A DNA stretch of 64,000 bases from Streptomyces sp. NBC_00576 (GTDB lineage Bacteria; Actinomycetota; Actinomycetes; Streptomycetales; Streptomycetaceae): assembly GCF_036345175.1 (NCBI RefSeq), contig NZ_CP107780.1, positions 2,294,001-2,358,000 of the forward strand, read 5' to 3'. Of this stretch, positions 52,219-61,263 are shown one piece after another. The stretch's first letter is position 1. Each line of letters begins with the position of its first letter. The position numbers and the translations under genes are program-made. The notes under the pieces are model-generated. The model did no database searches, was not told where the DNA came from, and worked only from the letters and a program-made list of their open reading frames with translations.

Positions 52219-53010
52219 ATGCTTGAGGAACTGCTGGCCGCGGGCGTCGCCGCCGCAAGCGCCGGGCTCGTCTACATCGGGGCGGCGGCACGGGTCGTCA
52301 AGCAGTACGAACGCGGGGTCGTCTTCCGGCTCGGCCGCCTCACCGGAGACGTACGGCCGCCCGGCTTCACGCTGGTGGTCCCGTTCGTGGACCGACTGCA
52401 CAAGGTCAACATGCAGATCGTCACGCTGCCGGTGCCGGCCCAGGAGGGCATCACACGGGACAACGTGACCGTGCGCGTGGACGCGGTCGTCTACTTCAAG
52501 GTCGTCGACGCGGCGAACGCGATCATCCAGGTCGAGGACTACCGGTTCGCGGTCTCCCAGATGGCGCAGACCTCGCTGCGCTCGATCATCGGCAAGAGCG
52601 ACCTGGACGACCTCCTCTCCAACCGGGAGAAGCTCAACCAGGGCCTGGAGCTGATGATCGACAGCCCGGCCATCGGCTGGGGCGTGCAGATCGACCGGGT
52701 CGAGATCAAGGACGTGTCCCTGCCGGACACGATGAAGCGCTCGATGGCCCGCCAGGCCGAGGCCGACCGGGAAAGGCGGGCCCGGATCATCAACGCGGAC
52801 GCCGAGTTGCAGGCCTCGAAGAAACTGGCGGAGGCCGCCGGAGTGATGTCCGAGCAGCCCGCCGCACTCCAACTCCGGCTGCTCCAAACGGTGGTGGCGG
52901 TCGCGGCCGAGAAGAACTCGACGCTCGTCCTGCCCTTCCCGGTGGAACTGCTCCGCTTCCTGGAACGGGCGCAGCCCCAGCAGCCGCCTCCAGAAGGGTC
53001 ACCCGGATGA
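52219..53010 (+). CDS. Slipin (SPFH/stomatin-like) membrane protein
   Basis: 263 aa. Short N-terminal membrane hairpin (about 1-25), then the band-7/SPFH domain (VVKQYERGVVFRLGRLTGDV, PPGFTLVVPFVDRLHKVNMQ, GITRDNVTVRVDAVVYFKVV) and a helical tail (ARQAEADRERRARIINADAE LQASKKLAEAA). Prokaryotic stomatins organise membrane microdomains, often with an NfeD protease partner; none is adjacent here. Confidence 0.93.
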   Translation: MLEELLAAGVAAASAGLVYIGAAARVVKQYERGVVFRLGRLTGDVRPPGFTLVVPFVDRLHKVNMQIVTLPVPAQEGITRDNVTVRVDAVVYFKVVDAANAIIQVEDYRFAVSQMAQTSLRSIIGKSDLDDLLSNREKLNQGLELMIDSPAIGWGVQIDRVEIKDVSLPDTMKRSMARQAEADRERRARIINADAELQASKKLAEAAGVMSEQPAALQLRLLQTVVAVAAEKNSTLVLPFPVELLRFLERAQPQQPPPEGSPG

Positions 53011-53099
53011 GGCGCGCTACGCGCGTGGTTCCCGAGGCCCGTAGGGCGTGATACACACGGCAAGGTCACAGTCCTGTCCGCCAGCAGGAAGGTCGCCTC

Positions 53100-54536
53100 A
53101 TGTCCGAAATCGATATGCCCGAAATCGATGGTTCCTCAACAGCCGGTCATTCCAAGGCAGTTGACAGCTCGCCCGCCTCCCGACGCCAGGTCCTCGCCCG
53201 CACCGGCGCCCTGGGGGCCGGGATCGCCTTCACCGGAGCCCTCTCCGAACTCTTCGCCGGGACGGCCGCCGCCCAGGAGCTGGGGCACTCGGGCTACGGC
53301 CCCCTGGTCCCCGACCCGAAGGGTCTGCTCGACCTGCCGAAAGGTTTCCGCTATCGGGTCCTGTCCCGCGAGGGCGATCCCCTGCGCTCGGGCGAGGGAC
53401 CGGTCCCCTCCAACCACGACGGCATGGCGGCCTTCGCGGGCCGGCACGGCCGCGTCCATCTGGTCCGCAACCACGAGAACCGAGCCACTCCCAGAATCCC
53501 GGTCCCGACGGTCAAGGGCCTCACCTACGACCCGATGGGCAAGGGCGGCTGTACGTCCCTCACCCTCGACCGGGACGGGGACGTCCTCTCGGAACGGGTC
53601 GCCATCGCCGGTACGGCCGTCAACTGCGCGGGCGGGCCCACGCCTTGGGGCACCTGGCTGACCTGCGAGGAGACCGAGGACAAGGCCGGCACCAACGGCT
53701 ACACCAAGGACCACGGCTTCATCTTCGAGGTCGACGGGGCCGACCCGCACCGCACCGGCGCCGTCCCGCTCACCGCGATGGGCCGCTTCCAGCACGAGGC
53801 GATCGCCGTCGACCCGAGGAACGGCATCGTCTACGAGACCGAGGACGCCTTCCTCAAACCCTTCGGTCTCTTCTACCGCTTCCTGCCCAAGAGGCCGCTG
53901 GGCGGGGTCGGTTCACTGCGCGCGGGCGGCCGGCTCCAGGCGATGCGCGTACCGGGAGTGCCCGACCTCTCCTCGATCCAGGAGCCGGGCGCCACCTTCG
54001 ACGGTGTCGAGTGGGTGGACGTACCGGACCCGCTGGCCGCCCAGACCCCCGTCCGCCTCCAGGACTTCGGCCCGAAGGGCATCACGCACGCGCAGAAACT
54101 GGAGGGCTGTTACTGGGGCGGGCGGTGCGTGTACTTCGTGTCGTCGTTCGCCCACGCGGGCGAGGGTTCGGCGGCCACCCACTTCGGCCAGATCTGGCGC
54201 TACGACCCCGCCGCGCGCCGCCTCACCCTCGTCATCGTCTTCGGCCCGGACACGGACGTCCAACTGCCCGGCGAATCCCCGGACAACATCACCCTCGCCC
54301 CGAGCGGCGGCCTGATGGTGTGCGAGGACGGGGAGGGCGCCCAGCACGTGTACGGCGTGACGCGCAAGGGCACGGTGTACGCGATGGCCCGCAACGCGCA
54401 GAACATCGGCACCGAAAGCGCCCCGGAATGGGGCGAGTTCGCGGGCGTCACCTTCTCTCCCGACGGCAGGACGATGTACGTCAACTGCTACACGCCGGGG
54501 ACGACCTTCGCGGTGCGGGGCCCGTGGAAGCGGTAA
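53100..54536 (+). CDS. PhoX-type (DUF839) secreted phosphatase
   Basis: 478 aa. Twin-arginine signal peptide (ASRRQVLARTGALGAGIAFT, about 25-60), cleaved near TAAAQE. DUF839/PhoX beta-propeller: GYGPLVPDPKGLLDLPKGF, VRNHENR, GTAVNCAGGPTPWGTWLTCE, GRFQHEAIAVDP, YETEDAFLKPFGLFYRFLP, ESPDNITLAPSGGLMVCEDG. PhoX enzymes are Ca/Fe-dependent phosphomonoesterases, so phosphate scavenging is likely. Several Met residues before the Tat motif leave the exact start open. I did not see a clear PHO box. Confidence 0.9.
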   Translation: MSEIDMPEIDGSSTAGHSKAVDSSPASRRQVLARTGALGAGIAFTGALSELFAGTAAAQELGHSGYGPLVPDPKGLLDLPKGFRYRVLSREGDPLRSGEGPVPSNHDGMAAFAGRHGRVHLVRNHENRATPRIPVPTVKGLTYDPMGKGGCTSLTLDRDGDVLSERVAIAGTAVNCAGGPTPWGTWLTCEETEDKAGTNGYTKDHGFIFEVDGADPHRTGAVPLTAMGRFQHEAIAVDPRNGIVYETEDAFLKPFGLFYRFLPKRPLGGVGSLRAGGRLQAMRVPGVPDLSSIQEPGATFDGVEWVDVPDPLAAQTPVRLQDFGPKGITHAQKLEGCYWGGRCVYFVSSFAHAGEGSAATHFGQIWRYDPAARRLTLVIVFGPDTDVQLPGESPDNITLAPSGGLMVCEDGEGAQHVYGVTRKGTVYAMARNAQNIGTESAPEWGEFAGVTFSPDGRTMYVNCYTPGTTFAVRGPWKR

Positions 54537-54585
54537 CGGGCGCCCCCTGAACGGGACATGGCGGGCAGGCCATAACCTGTCCGCC

Positions 54586-55980
54586 ATGAACGTACCGGGG
54601 GACGTGATCGACGGCCGGTTCGAGCTGCTGGAGCGGCTCGGCAGCGGCGGGATGGGCACGGTGTGGCGGGCCCGCGACGCCGTACTGCACCGCGAGGTGG
54701 CCCTGAAGGCGGTACGGGTCCGGCACGACGCGGCGGCGTCCGACGTCGTACGGGAACGGGTGATGCGCGAGGCACGGGCGCTCGCCCGGCTCAGCCACCC
54801 GCACGTGGTGACGGTCCATCAGATCATCGACGACGATCCGCAGCCCTGGATCGTCATGGAACTGGTGCCCGGCGTCTCGCTCGACAAGCGCCTGGAATCG
54901 GGCCCGTTGACGCCGGTGGAGGCAGCGCGGATCGGCGGCCAGGTACTGGACGCGCTGCGCGCGGCGCACGCGGCGGGCGTCCAGCACCGGGACGTCAAAC
55001 CGGCGAACATCCTGGTGCGAGAGGACGGGAGCGCGGTCCTCACCGACTTCGGGATCGCCGCGCTCCAGGGCGCGACGGCCCTGACGGTGACCGGCGAACT
55101 CATCGGCTCCCCCGAGTACATCGCCCCGGAACGCATCCGTGGCCCCTCCGACGACCCGGCCGCCGACCTGTGGTCCCTGGGAATCGTGCTGTACGTGTGT
55201 GTGGAGGGCGTGAGCCCCCTGCGCCGCGAGACCTCGCTCACGACCCTGGCCGCCGTCCTGGAGTCCGAGGTCCCGCCGCCGTCCCGCTCCGGCCCGCTGG
55301 CCCCCGTACTCGAAGCACTGCTCGAACGGGACCCGGCGGCGCGCCCCGAGGCGGGCCGACTGGCGGCGATGCTGGAGCAGGTGGCGACGGGCGGAACAGC
55401 GGGATCCGTTCAGCGGACGCTGGCGGCGCCCCGACACATGGCGACCGGCGCGGAGCCACGTAGGGCGGGAGGGCGGCTCCTGCCGTCGCCGAACCGTCGC
55501 AAGCGGGTCGTCGGGTCCGCCGTGCTCGCGGTCTTCGTCGCCCTCGCCGCCCTCTTCCTCGCGCCGCGCGTCCTCGACGGGAACAAGACGGACGGCGACT
55601 CGGGCCGGGCCTCCGGTACGAGAACCTCACCGGCTCCCTCGCCCGCCGCGGCCGGCCGCTGGATCGCCCAGCTCCACTCCGAGCCGGTCGGCTCCGGGAC
55701 CGCCGCCCGCGACGCACGGCTCGCCGAGGTCAGGGAGTCCGTGCCGGAGGCGGTGTTCGTGCGCAGCGACACATACGCGTCCCTGCGACCGGGTTACTGG
55801 GTGATCTACGCCCCAGGCCCGTTCGCCGACGGCCGGGCCGCACTGGCCTTCTGCCACGAACGCGGCCGCACGACACTGGCCACCTGCCTGGGCCGCTACC
55901 TGAGCACCAGCGCCACCGACTTCGCCGACCAGTGCCGCCCGCCCGCCGCCAACCCCACCGGGCGCTGCACGCGCCGGTAG
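54586..55980 (+). CDS. Serine/threonine protein kinase, membrane-bound
   Basis: 464 aa. Kinase domain about 10-265: Gly-loop LGSGGMGTVW, Lys41 in VALKAVRV, catalytic HRDVKPAN (134-141), DFG at 154-156, APE in YIAPERIRG. One membrane helix about 306-327 (VVGSAVLAVFVALAALFLAP), then an extracytoplasmic domain (about 350-464) with Cys pairs (AFCHERG, ATCLGRY, DQCRPP, RCTRR) resembling a SPOR/sensor-like fold. Hanks-type PknB class without PASTA repeats. 49 bp after the PhoX gene. Confidence 0.94.
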   Translation: MNVPGDVIDGRFELLERLGSGGMGTVWRARDAVLHREVALKAVRVRHDAAASDVVRERVMREARALARLSHPHVVTVHQIIDDDPQPWIVMELVPGVSLDKRLESGPLTPVEAARIGGQVLDALRAAHAAGVQHRDVKPANILVREDGSAVLTDFGIAALQGATALTVTGELIGSPEYIAPERIRGPSDDPAADLWSLGIVLYVCVEGVSPLRRETSLTTLAAVLESEVPPPSRSGPLAPVLEALLERDPAARPEAGRLAAMLEQVATGGTAGSVQRTLAAPRHMATGAEPRRAGGRLLPSPNRRKRVVGSAVLAVFVALAALFLAPRVLDGNKTDGDSGRASGTRTSPAPSPAAAGRWIAQLHSEPVGSGTAARDARLAEVRESVPEAVFVRSDTYASLRPGYWVIYAPGPFADGRAALAFCHERGRTTLATCLGRYLSTSATDFADQCRPPAANPTGRCTRR

Positions 55981-56048
55981 CCGCCGACGGCTGGCGCGTC
56001 ACGCTCCCGCGCCGCAGGATCGAGGGACCGGACCGGAAGAGGTGCCCC

Positions 56049-56936
56049 ATGGCCGAGAAGGGCTCGAAACAGGACGCCGGGAAGCATACGGAGAGTGCCC
56101 CGAACACGCTGAGTGAGCTGTTGCGCGTCCCGGGCGGGGAGCACGTGGACCTCGGCGCGTACGACACCGGGGCCACCCCGGGCGGGCCCGCCGGCAAGGC
56201 CGCCGGGCTCGTCGACACCGCTCGGATGGGCGAACGGCTCGCGGACCTCCAGGAGCGCCTGTGGGCGGCGGGCTCGGCCGGGGACCGGCGGCGGCTGCTG
56301 CTCGTCCTGCAGGGCATGGACACCAGCGGCAAGGGCGGCACCGTCAAGCACGTCATCGGCCTGTTCAACCCGTCGGGCTGCCGGATCAAGGCGTTCAAGG
56401 CACCCACCCACGAGGAACTGGGCCACTCCTTCCTCTGGCGCATCAAAAGGGCCCTCCCGCAGCCCGGCGAGATCGGCATCTTCGACCGCTCGCACTATGA
56501 GGACGTCCTGATCGCCCGGGTCCGCGAACTCGTCTCCCGGGCCCAGCTCACCAGCCGCTACAGCCAGATCAACGGCTTCGAGAAGTCCCTCGCCGACGAC
56601 GGCGTGACCGTCGTGAAGTGCTTCCTGCACATCTCCTACGACCAGCAGCGACGCCGTCTCCTCGAACGCCTCGACAACCCCGACAAGCACTGGAAGTTCA
56701 ACGTCGGCGACATCGACGAGCGCGCCCTGTGGCCCGCGTACCAGGAGGCGTACGAGATCGCCCTGGAGCGGTGTTCGGCCGACGCTCCCTGGTACCTGAT
56801 CCCGGCGGACCGCAAGTGGTACCGCAACTGGGCGATCAGCCGACTGCTGCTGGAGCACCTGGAGGCGCTCGCCCCGCAGTACCCGAAGGCGGACTTCGAC
56901 GTGGCGGAGTCCAGGGCGCGCCTGCTCGCCACGTAG
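56049..56936 (+). CDS. ppk2: Polyphosphate kinase 2 family phosphotransferase
   Basis: 295 aa from ATG 56049 with GAGGTG upstream. PPK2 hallmarks: Walker A VLQGMDTSGKGGTVKHV, FKAPTHEELGHSFLWR, Walker B FDRSHYEDVLIARV, lid KCFLHISYDQQRRRLLERL, DKHWKFNVGDIDER and WYLIPADRKWYRNWAIS. Moves phosphate between polyphosphate and nucleotides; length and sequence fit the class that phosphorylates AMP/ADP. Cytosolic. Confidence 0.94.
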   Translation: MAEKGSKQDAGKHTESAPNTLSELLRVPGGEHVDLGAYDTGATPGGPAGKAAGLVDTARMGERLADLQERLWAAGSAGDRRRLLLVLQGMDTSGKGGTVKHVIGLFNPSGCRIKAFKAPTHEELGHSFLWRIKRALPQPGEIGIFDRSHYEDVLIARVRELVSRAQLTSRYSQINGFEKSLADDGVTVVKCFLHISYDQQRRRLLERLDNPDKHWKFNVGDIDERALWPAYQEAYEIALERCSADAPWYLIPADRKWYRNWAISRLLLEHLEALAPQYPKADFDVAESRARLLAT

Positions 56937-56958
56937 GCGACCGGCCTACGCTGGTGTC

Positions 56959-57141
56959 ATGAGCGAAAAGCACGACGAGCGCCCCGAGCGCGAGGCGCAC
57001 GAGGACGGAGGCGACGGGCCGCCGTACGCGGAGTGTGTGCTGTGCCGGAAGCCGACCGAGTACCCGGAGTCGCAGAAGGGCATCACCCTCTGCCCGGTGT
57101 GTGAATGGCAGGAGGCGCAGCGCACCGCGTGTTCAGGGTGA
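56959..57141 (+). CDS. Small zinc-ribbon protein
   Basis: 60 aa. Acidic start (SEKHDERPEREAHEDGG), then two CxxC-type pairs (ECVLCRKPTEYP and LCPVCEWQ) 18 residues apart, a probable zinc ribbon. Starts 22 bp after the PPK2 stop. Overlaps the convergent ABC permease by 9 bp. Role unknown. Confidence 0.65.
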   Translation: MSEKHDERPEREAHEDGGDGPPYAECVLCRKPTEYPESQKGITLCPVCEWQEAQRTACSG

Positions 57142-57804
57142 GCGGCGTGAGGTGAGCGCGCAGGCCACGGCGGTCGCCGCCACCGTGAGCAGGGCTGCCG
57201 CAACCAGCGGCAGCAGGGGCACCGGGACGGTGCCCGAGCGCGAGCCGGTCACCAGGGACGTGATCGCCGACTTCGCCGGGGACCCCGTCCCCACCATCGC
57301 CAGCAGCGCGCCGAGCATCATCGCGGGCACCGCCCGGCCGGGCGAGCGCAGCAGCGGCCACGTCGTGAGCGCGCCGACGGCCGTGCCGAGCAGGGCGCAC
57401 GCCAGGGCGGCGAGCAGTCCGGCGGCCCCTGCCGGAAGCGGCTCCACCCGGATCTGGTGGTCGGCGCTCGCCGGGTCGCTGATCAGGGTCACCACGACGG
57501 TCGCGGTCGTGCCGAGGGCCGCCGCGGCGGACAGTGCCACCAGGAGACAGGCGAGGTGCGCCCGTCCGGGGCCGGCGGCCGCGGCCACGGCGGCGCGGGC
57601 GGCGGGCGGCTCGTTGCCCGCGCAGATCCGCACCAGCCAGGCGGCCACCGGCAGTACGGCCGCCGCGGCGTACCCGAGCGAGTCGAGCACCGGCTGCCCG
57701 CCCTGCACCCCGACGCCCAGGAACACCGCGTACAGGATGAACGGCGGCAGCCAGCGCTGCGAACGCACGAGCAGGGCTGCCTGGTAGCGCAGGAGGTGGG
57801 TCAT
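57133..57804 (-). CDS. ABC exporter membrane subunit
   Basis: 223 aa from ATG 57804, overlapping the ATPase stop by 4 bp. About six membrane helices (WLPPFILYAVFLGVGVQGGQ, LGYAAAAVLPVAAWLVRICA, AACALLGTAVGALTTWPLL-like segments). ABC-2-type, small; pairs with the ATPase upstream. Substrate unknown. Confidence 0.85.
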   Translation of the reverse strand: MTHLLRYQAALLVRSQRWLPPFILYAVFLGVGVQGGQPVLDSLGYAAAAVLPVAAWLVRICAGNEPPAARAAVAAAAGPGRAHLACLLVALSAAAALGTTATVVVTLISDPASADHQIRVEPLPAGAAGLLAALACALLGTAVGALTTWPLLRSPGRAVPAMMLGALLAMVGTGSPAKSAITSLVTGSRSGTVPVPLLPLVAAALLTVAATAVACALTSRRSP

Positions 57805-58733
57805 CGGCGGCTTTCGTCGGTGGCGAGGGGTGCGTGTGCGGCGGTGTCGGCGGACGTTCCCGTCGTGCCGGGGGTTCCCGTCGCCGCTGGTCCGACGCTC
57901 ACCACGTGCCAGGGCGGACGGGCCGTGAGCAGGGCGCGGAGCACGACGTCCGAGTGGGTCCGGGGGACGGTGAGCCGGTGGCCGCCCGACGGCACGGCCT
58001 CCGCGCTCGACGTCGTCCACTTCAACGCCTCGGCCGGGGGCTGAGCGCCCGGCGGCCCCTGGGCCTCGACGACCAGGTGCGGGCCGGAGGGTTTTGGTGA
58101 ACCGGCTTGTGCCGTACGGCGGTTGAGGCTGCCCTCGGTCACGATGTACGTCGCGTCGGGCGCCCCCGCCAGGCGGCCTGGGTCGTGGTCGACGAACACC
58201 ACCGAGGCGCCGGACGCGGTCCGTTCGGCGACGACCCGCTCCAACTCGCCCCGGGCGGCGGTGTCGAGGCCCGTCCACGCCTCGTCGAGGACGAGCAGCT
58301 CCGGGTCGGCGAGCAGGGCCTGCGCGACCGCGACCTTCTGGCTGCTGCCCTTCGACAGCTGCGCCATGGGCGTGCGGGCGTATGCGGCGGCGCCGAAGCG
58401 CTCCAGCCACTCGTCGGCGGCGCGGGCGGCGGCCGTACGGGACAGTCCGTGCACGGCGCCGAGATGGGTGAGGTAGCCGTGCGCGGTGAAAGGCAGCACC
58501 GTTGGGAAGCGTTCGGGGACGTATGCGGTGCGTGGGCGGCCGGTGCGGGTGCCCTCCGTGGGGGCGTCGATGCCGGCGAGCACGCGCAGGAGCGTGGACT
58601 TGCCTGTGCCGTTGGCACCCTCGATGCGGGTGAGGGTGCCGGGGGTGAGAGTCAGGTCGACGCCGCGTAGGACCCAGGGGCCGCGTATGCCGTAGCGGCG
58701 GCCCACGCCGTCCAGTCGAAGTTCGTGTCCCAT
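57801..58733 (-). CDS. ABC transporter ATP-binding protein
   Basis: 310 aa from ATG 58733 with GAGAGG upstream. Walker A IEGANGTGKSTLLRVLAG, signature LSKGSSQKVAVAQALL, Walker B LLVLDEAWTGLD, H-loop FVDHDPGRL. The signature is LSKGSS rather than LSGGQ, common in ABC-2 exporters. An additional C-terminal region (about 220-310) beyond the normal NBD looks like a regulatory appendage. Divergent from the PTH2 gene (55 bp). Confidence 0.92.
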   Translation of the reverse strand: MGHELRLDGVGRRYGIRGPWVLRGVDLTLTPGTLTRIEGANGTGKSTLLRVLAGIDAPTEGTRTGRPRTAYVPERFPTVLPFTAHGYLTHLGAVHGLSRTAAARAADEWLERFGAAAYARTPMAQLSKGSSQKVAVAQALLADPELLVLDEAWTGLDTAARGELERVVAERTASGASVVFVDHDPGRLAGAPDATYIVTEGSLNRRTAQAGSPKPSGPHLVVEAQGPPGAQPPAEALKWTTSSAEAVPSGGHRLTVPRTHSDVVLRALLTARPPWHVVSVGPAATGTPGTTGTSADTAAHAPLATDESRR

Positions 58734-58788
58734 ACGCCCCCGCCCTCTCCCCAGAGGAACCGATCTTCCGCCTGGCAAACTGAAGGAC

Positions 58789-59529
58789 GTGACCAATGAC
58801 CCGGCCGTTCCCGGCGACAGCCCTTTCCGCTCCGAGCCTTCCTCACGTGATGAGGCCCCTCAGTTCGTCCTCCCCCTCGTCGCCCGGATCGAGAAGGCCG
58901 AACCGCCCGCTCGTACGGACGCGTTGGAGACCGCCGCCCGGGCCGTTCTCGTGATCCTCGGGGACGAGCGGTCGGCCAGTGAGGGTGAGTGGGCGCAGGT
59001 CATGCGGGACTGGCAGGACGCCCGGATCCGCAAGGTCGTGCGGCGGGCACGGGGCGCCGAGTGGCGGCGGGCCGAGGCGCTGCCCGGCATCACGGTCACC
59101 GGCAAGTCGGCCGAGGTGCGGGTCTTCCCACCCGTTCCGCTGGACGGCTGGCCCAAGGACCTGGCCCGGCTCCAGGTCTCCGGCACCGACCTGGACGACC
59201 CGGAGCCGCCGCTCGACCCCGACCCTGCGGTGCCCGTCCTCTGGCTGAACCCTGAGCTGGACATGTCGGCGGGCAAGGCGATGGCCCAGACGGGACACGG
59301 CGCCCAGCTGGCGTGGTGGGAGCTGTCGGACGAGGCTCGCGCGCTCTGGCGCGACGCGGGCTTCCCGCTCGCCGTCCGCACGGCGGAGCCGGACCGCTGG
59401 CGTGAACTCACCTCCGGCGGGCTCCCTTTGGTCCGTGATGCCGGTTTCACGGAGATCGCGCCCGGTTCGGCGACGGTGGTCGCCGACCATCGTCCCCTGG
59501 GCCGCACAGGGTTCAAACATCTTCGTTGA
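58789..59529 (+). CDS. Peptidyl-tRNA hydrolase PTH2 family
   Basis: 246 aa from GTG 58789. The C-terminal third carries the PTH2 fingerprint SAGKAMAQTGHGAQLAWW and GLPLVRDAGFTEIAPGSATV. The first 130 residues are an N-terminal extension found in actinobacterial members (VLPLVARIEKAEPPARTDAL). Releases tRNA from peptidyl-tRNA; main bacterial enzyme is Pth1, so this is an accessory copy. Confidence 0.9.
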   Translation: MTNDPAVPGDSPFRSEPSSRDEAPQFVLPLVARIEKAEPPARTDALETAARAVLVILGDERSASEGEWAQVMRDWQDARIRKVVRRARGAEWRRAEALPGITVTGKSAEVRVFPPVPLDGWPKDLARLQVSGTDLDDPEPPLDPDPAVPVLWLNPELDMSAGKAMAQTGHGAQLAWWELSDEARALWRDAGFPLAVRTAEPDRWRELTSGGLPLVRDAGFTEIAPGSATVVADHRPLGRTGFKHLR

Positions 59530-59580
59530 ACATCATCGGGTTCCCGCGCGTACCTTCTGTCGCTGGCCATGCAACACCTG

Positions 59581-59619
59581 CCCAACGACCAGTTGGTTTC
59601 CCCGGGAGGCTCCTTTGCC
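59581..59619 (+). promoter_or_regulatory. Conserved leader element, copy 1
   Basis: CCCAACGACCAGTTGGTTTC then CCCGGGAGGCTCCTTTGCC: a small dyad (CCAAC-5-GTTGG, 59582-59596) directly before the ribosome site of the first DUF4142 gene. Repeated almost exactly at 60322-60361, including the TTG start. Confidence 0.75.
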
Positions 59620-60223
59620 GCGCTTCAACCACTCGGCCCTCGTCATCGCGGCCCTGACGACCACCATTGCCGCACTCTCGTTCCCTGTGTGGTCGTATGC
59701 CGACCGCTCCGGCACCGGGGTGGCCAACGTGGCCTCCGGCACGGTGAACACACAGTGGGGTCCGCTGACCGCCTCCGACCGCGACCTGATCGTGCGCGTC
59801 CGGCTGGCCGGGCTGTGGGAGCTGCCCGCGGCGGAGAAGGCGATGGCACGCTCCAGCAGCGCCACGGTCAAGGACGCGGCGGACCACCTGCTGGTGGGCC
59901 ACGCCGACCTCGACCAGCGGGTACGGACCGTCGCGTCCCAGCTCGGTGTGGCGATTCCCAACGAGCCGAACGCACAGCAGCAGGGCTTCCTGGCGCAGAT
60001 GGACGCGGCTCAGGGGGAATCCTTCGACCGGACCTGGGCGAACCTCCTGCGCTCCGCGCACGGCAAGATCTTCCCGGCCATCGGGACGGTGCGGAACAAC
60101 ACCCGCAACACACTGGTGCGTCAGCTGGCGACGGACACCAACCAGACCGTGCTCGACCACATCACGATGCTGGAGAAGACCGGCGTGGTCGACTTCGACT
60201 CCATCGCCAACGGCACGATCTGA
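59615..60223 (+). CDS. DUF4142 protein, copy 1
   Basis: 202 aa from TTG 59615 (GGGAGG 5 bases upstream; no ATG gives a sensible start). N-terminal signal/anchor (ALVIAALTTTIAALSFPVWS), then a short linker ending NTQWGPLTASDRDLIVRV and the DUF4142 ferritin-like four-helix region (VRLAGLWELPAAEKAMARSS, KDAADHLLVGHADLDQRVRT, NPNEPNAQQQGF-like, FDRTWANLLRSAHGKIFPAI, LVRQLATDTNQTVLDHITML). Secreted or anchored; metal ligands of this fold are not obvious. First of three paralogues around the DUF692 gene. Confidence 0.85.
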   Translation: MPRFNHSALVIAALTTTIAALSFPVWSYADRSGTGVANVASGTVNTQWGPLTASDRDLIVRVRLAGLWELPAAEKAMARSSSATVKDAADHLLVGHADLDQRVRTVASQLGVAIPNEPNAQQQGFLAQMDAAQGESFDRTWANLLRSAHGKIFPAIGTVRNNTRNTLVRQLATDTNQTVLDHITMLEKTGVVDFDSIANGTI

Positions 60224-60321
60224 CACGTGTCGGCAACGCGGGCCAAGGCCCTGGCCCCGGCCCGCCCATCCGACCATCCCGATACGCCTCACGTATCTCC
60301 CTCACTGGCCAAGTGACAGTC

Positions 60322-60361
60322 CCCAACGACCAGTTGGTTTCCCCCGGGAGGCTTCTTTGCC
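60322..60361 (+). promoter_or_regulatory. Conserved leader element, copy 2
   Basis: Same element as at 59581-59619 with one inserted C and one C/T and one G/C change; dyad CCAAC (60323-60327) and GTTGG (60333-60337), GGGAGG and TTG start kept. It is within 135 bases after the first DUF4142 gene. Confidence 0.75.
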
Positions 60362-61154
60362 CCGCATGAACGGCTCGATCCTCGTCGGCCTGGCAATCGC
60401 AGGCACGATCGGCGCGCTCGCATACCCCGTCATCTACTCGTACCCCCACCGCGACGACGCCGCGAAGGCGGCCGCGGTCACCGGAGAGACGGTGAACACC
60501 CAGTGGGGGCCGCTGACCGCCGTCGACCGCGACCTGATCGTGCGCGTGCGCCTGGCCGGGCTGTGGGAGCTGCCCGCGGGTCAGCAGGCGATGCAGCGGT
60601 CCAGCAGCGCCGCCGTCAAGGAAGCGGCGAACCACCTGATCGTGGGTCACAACGACCTCGACATGCGGGTGCGGACCATCTCCGCCCAGCTCAACGTCCC
60701 CCTGCCCAACCAGCCGAACGCACAGCAGCAGGGCTTCCTGAAGCAGATGACGGATGCCTCGGCCTCGGACTACGACAAGGTCTGGGCGAACCTCCTGCGG
60801 AACGCGCACGGCAAGATCTTCCCGGCCATCGCGACGGTACGGAACCAAACCCGCAACACGCTGGTGCGTCAGCTGGCCTCGGACGCCAACCAGACCGTGC
60901 TCGACCACATCACGATTCTGGAGAAGACCGGCCAGGTCGACTTCGAGGAAATCGCCGAGGCCGCCGCCGGGCCGAGCGCCAGTCCAACCGGTCCGCCGCC
61001 GCCCTCCGCCGGAGTGGTGCCGCCCAACGCACCCGCGGTGGAGCCGACCGGCAACACCCCGGGGAAGTCGAAGCCGTCACCGACGACACCGGGCGTGGTC
61101 AACACCAACCGGCCGGCGGCGAAGGACCCCAACAGCGTTGTTCCGACCCAGTAG
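60357..61154 (+). CDS. DUF4142 protein, copy 2, with Pro-rich tail
   Basis: 265 aa from TTG 60357 (ATG 60366 possible). Signal/anchor ILVGLAIAGTIGALAYPVIY, DUF4142 core nearly identical in layout to copy 1 (TVNTQWGPLTAVDRDLIVRV, RLAGLWELPAGQQAMQRSS, VWANLLRNAHGKIFPAIATV), then an extra Pro/Ser/Thr-rich tail (about 200-265, PTGPPPPSAGVVPPNAPAVE) that copy 1 lacks. Tandem duplication is evident. Confidence 0.86.
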   Translation: MPRMNGSILVGLAIAGTIGALAYPVIYSYPHRDDAAKAAAVTGETVNTQWGPLTAVDRDLIVRVRLAGLWELPAGQQAMQRSSSAAVKEAANHLIVGHNDLDMRVRTISAQLNVPLPNQPNAQQQGFLKQMTDASASDYDKVWANLLRNAHGKIFPAIATVRNQTRNTLVRQLASDANQTVLDHITILEKTGQVDFEEIAEAAAGPSASPTGPPPPSAGVVPPNAPAVEPTGNTPGKSKPSPTTPGVVNTNRPAAKDPNSVVPTQ

Positions 61155-61263
61155 GCGGTCGAAAGCTCAAATGTTGCTCTGAAGGTGTCCCTGGAGGGGT
61201 TCGGCTCCGGGGACACGGGCCATCACTCCGTGGACCGAGAAGGTCGGAGAAGGCGAGAACACG

